From an uncultured Maribacter sp. (lineage in GTDB: Bacteria; Bacteroidota; Bacteroidia; Flavobacteriales; Flavobacteriaceae): DNA of 64,000 nt. Position 1 is the first letter of the stretch, and the number at the start of each line of letters is the position of its first letter. The notes below the pieces were generated by a model. That model saw only the letters and a program-made list of their open reading frames with translations. It made no database searches and had not been told where the DNA came from. The stretch lies in assembly GCA_947504045.1 (NCBI GenBank), contig CANNFY010000001.1, forward strand, positions 930,001-994,000, given 5' to 3'. Shown piece after piece: positions 62,147 through 64,000 of the stretch. The position numbers were made by a program, and so were the translations under genes.

Positions 62147-64000
62147 TTAATAAGCCCTTTCGTTTTTACCTTCATAAAAGTTAATAAAAGCTTTATTAAC
62201 AACTCTGTTTCCTCCAGGAGTTGGATAGTTTCCTGTAAAGTACCAGTCTCCTAGGTTTTTTGGACAGGCTTCATGTAAACTTTCTATAGTTTGGTAGATG
62301 ATATCTACTTTAGCTTTTATTTCTGGTGGACTAAGTAATTCTCCAATTTTCTTTGATATTTCTAAAGCTGTAAAAGGAGCATAAAATTCTTTTACATAAT
62401 TTATTACATCTTTATCGTCGGATGTAATTTGTAATTTACACTTGTTGTAAATGTCTTCTACAACATTCATGGTGTTATTCTCTTTATGTAATTCTAATGC
62501 TGCTCTAAACGCTATAAAGTCTTCTAGTTTTGCCATATCTATACCATAGCAATCCGGATATCGTATTTGTGGAGCAGAAGAAACAACAATAATTTTACCA
62601 GGATCTAAACGATCTAAAATTCTTAAAATACTTTTTTTAAGTGTTGTACCTCTTACAATACTATCATCTATAATTACAAGGTTATCTCCTTTTTTTACAG
62701 AGCCGTAAGAAATATCATAAACATGAGCTACTAAGTCATCTCTACTACTGTCTTGTGTAATAAATGTTCTTAGTTTGGCATCTTTAATTGCTACTTTTTC
62801 TATTCTTGGTCTTACTTTTAAAATTTCATGTAACTCTTCACTTGTAATAGCACTACCTAAGGCTAAAATTTGCTCTTCTTTCTTTTTGTTTAGATAGTTT
62901 TGTGCTTCTTTAACCATTCCAAAAAAGGAAGTCTCAGCTGTATTTGGTATATAAGAAAATACAGTGTTTTTAATATCATTATTAATAGATTTTAAAATTT
63001 GAGGAAATAATAGTTTTCCTAATTCCTTTCTCTCTTGGTATATTTCTTTATCACTACCTCTAGAAAAATAAATACGTTCAAAAGAGCATGCTTTTCTTTC
63101 TGTAGGCTCTAAAATGGGTTTAATTGCTGATTGCCCACTTTTTTTAATAATTAATGCGTGTCCAGGATCTATTTCTTGAACAGACTCGTAAGGCACATTA
63201 AATACAGTTTGTATTACGGGTCTTTCAGAGGCAACTACAACAACTTCGTCGTCTTTATAATAGTATGCAGGTCTTATTCCTCCTGGGTCTCTAAGTACAA
63301 AAGCATCTCCATGCCCTAATAATCCGGCCATTGCATAACCTCCATCAAAATTCTTTGCAGCACGTTTTAAAATTTTAGATACTTTTAAACGCTCTGCAAT
63401 TAAAGGAGAAGCCTCTCTTTTAGTATATCCTTCTTTTTTTACTTGTTTATAAATTTTAGCAACCGCATCATCTAAAAAATGACCAATTTTTTCCATAACA
63501 GTAACGGTATCTGCCATTTCTTTTGGGTGTTGCCCTATGTGTACAAGATTGTCAAAAAGCTCATTAACATTAGTCATGTTAAAGTTACCTGCAACAATTA
63601 AATTACGGTGCATCCAGTTATTTTGTCTTAGAAAAGGGTGCACACTTTCTATACTATTTTTACCAAAAGTACCGTAACGTACATGCCCTAACAATAATTC
63701 TCCTATATAAGGTATGTTCTTTTTTTGTAAAGCAACATCGTCTAAATATTCTGGGTGTTCTTTAAAGGCATTATTTATTCTTTGGTTTACTTGTGCAAAG
63801 ATATCTTGTATAGGTTGCTGCTGTGCAGAACGTACTCTACTCATATACCTTTCTCCAGGCTCCATGTCTAATTTAATACTAGCTAAACCAGCACCATCTT
63901 GTCCACGATTGTGCTGTTTTTCCATCATTAAATACATTTTATTTACACCATAAAAAGCGGTACCGTATTTTTCTTTATAATATTCTAGGGGTTTTAGTAA
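62147..64000 (-). CDS. purF: Amidophosphoribosyltransferase (N-terminus beyond the window)
   Basis: The frame continues to base 64000, so 617 residues are visible and the extreme N-terminus, including the catalytic Cys of the glutamine amidotransferase domain, is missing. MEKQHNRGQDGAGLASIK belongs to the amidotransferase part, and VIIDDSIVRGTTLKKSI near residue 425 is the PRPP-binding phosphoribosyltransferase motif. It makes phosphoribosylamine, the first step of purine synthesis. It is longer than E. coli PurF (505), with several insertions, as in other Bacteroidota. Confidence 0.88.
   Translation of the reverse strand, partial: LLKPLEYYKEKYGTAFYGVNKMYLMMEKQHNRGQDGAGLASIKLDMEPGERYMSRVRSAQQQPIQDIFAQVNQRINNAFKEHPEYLDDVALQKKNIPYIGELLLGHVRYGTFGKNSIESVHPFLRQNNWMHRNLIVAGNFNMTNVNELFDNLVHIGQHPKEMADTVTVMEKIGHFLDDAVAKIYKQVKKEGYTKREASPLIAERLKVSKILKRAAKNFDGGYAMAGLLGHGDAFVLRDPGGIRPAYYYKDDEVVVVASERPVIQTVFNVPYESVQEIDPGHALIIKKSGQSAIKPILEPTERKACSFERIYFSRGSDKEIYQERKELGKLLFPQILKSINNDIKNTVFSYIPNTAETSFFGMVKEAQNYLNKKKEEQILALGSAITSEELHEILKVRPRIEKVAIKDAKLRTFITQDSSRDDLVAHVYDISYGSVKKGDNLVIIDDSIVRGTTLKKSILRILDRLDPGKIIVVSSAPQIRYPDCYGIDMAKLEDFIAFRAALELHKENNTMNVVEDIYNKCKLQITSDDKDVINYVKEFYAPFTALEISKKIGELLSPPEIKAKVDIIYQTIESLHEACPKNLGDWYFTGNYPTPGGNRVVNKAFINFYEGKNERAY

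Overview
The window comes from a low-GC member of the Bacteroidota, almost certainly a marine-type Flavobacteriaceae. The evidence is a SusC/SusD pair with an ECF sigma/FecR regulator, promoters of the TTG-N19-TAnnTTTG type, many lipoproteins with Bacteroidota-style lipoboxes, an OmpA protein with thrombospondin type 3 repeats, and the conserved order yceD-rpmF-fabH-accB-accC. No tRNA, rRNA, CRISPR array, insertion sequence or phage gene was seen. Product names come from reading motifs by eye, not from a database search.

Layout. 1-7 kb: the end of a sodium:solute symporter, ribE and pdxA (divergent), then the fatty-acid/ribosome operon yceD-rpmF-fabH-accB-accC. 7-14 kb: poorly characterised envelope proteins (small membrane protein, lipoproteins, a DUF4836-like pair), a FAD oxidoreductase and a GreA-like protein. 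14-21 kb, mostly minus strand: arfB, an ABC ATPase, a prolyl oligopeptidase, asd, mscL, alr and tdk. 21-31.6 kb: housekeeping and small conserved genes (rsmI, HopJ family, UDG superfamily, OsmC, recJ, MFS, lpxH, queD, a 37-residue membrane protein, an enoyl-CoA hydratase homologue and a MATE pump).

31.9-52.2 kb is the main accessory region. An ECF sigma factor, a secreted metzincin-like protease and a FecR anti-sigma factor precede one long plus-strand run: SusC, SusD, an M19-like protein lacking half its metal site, two exported amidohydrolases flanking an FG-GAP propeller protein, a periplasmic metallo-beta-lactamase-fold hydrolase, a creatininase-family amidohydrolase, an alpha/beta hydrolase, a lipoprotein Asp/Glu racemase, a DASS dicarboxylate transporter and an L-aspartate dehydrogenase. 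It contains no glycoside hydrolase, polysaccharide lyase or sulfatase. The reading offered here is uptake and breakdown of an amide- or lactam-containing, probably aspartate-yielding compound. The parts are seen; the substrate is inferred.

52.4-64 kb: an SDR, an AddB-like nuclease, ompA, an AddA-like helicase-nuclease, sod, and an amidophosphoribosyltransferase cut by the window end. Between sod and the last gene lies a tandem array of four minus-strand small RNA genes. Each has a 38-nt conserved block, a -7-like box exactly 5 nt upstream, and its own terminator hairpin with compensatory base changes. With the aspartate-type SusCD locus, this is the most likely undescribed system in the window.
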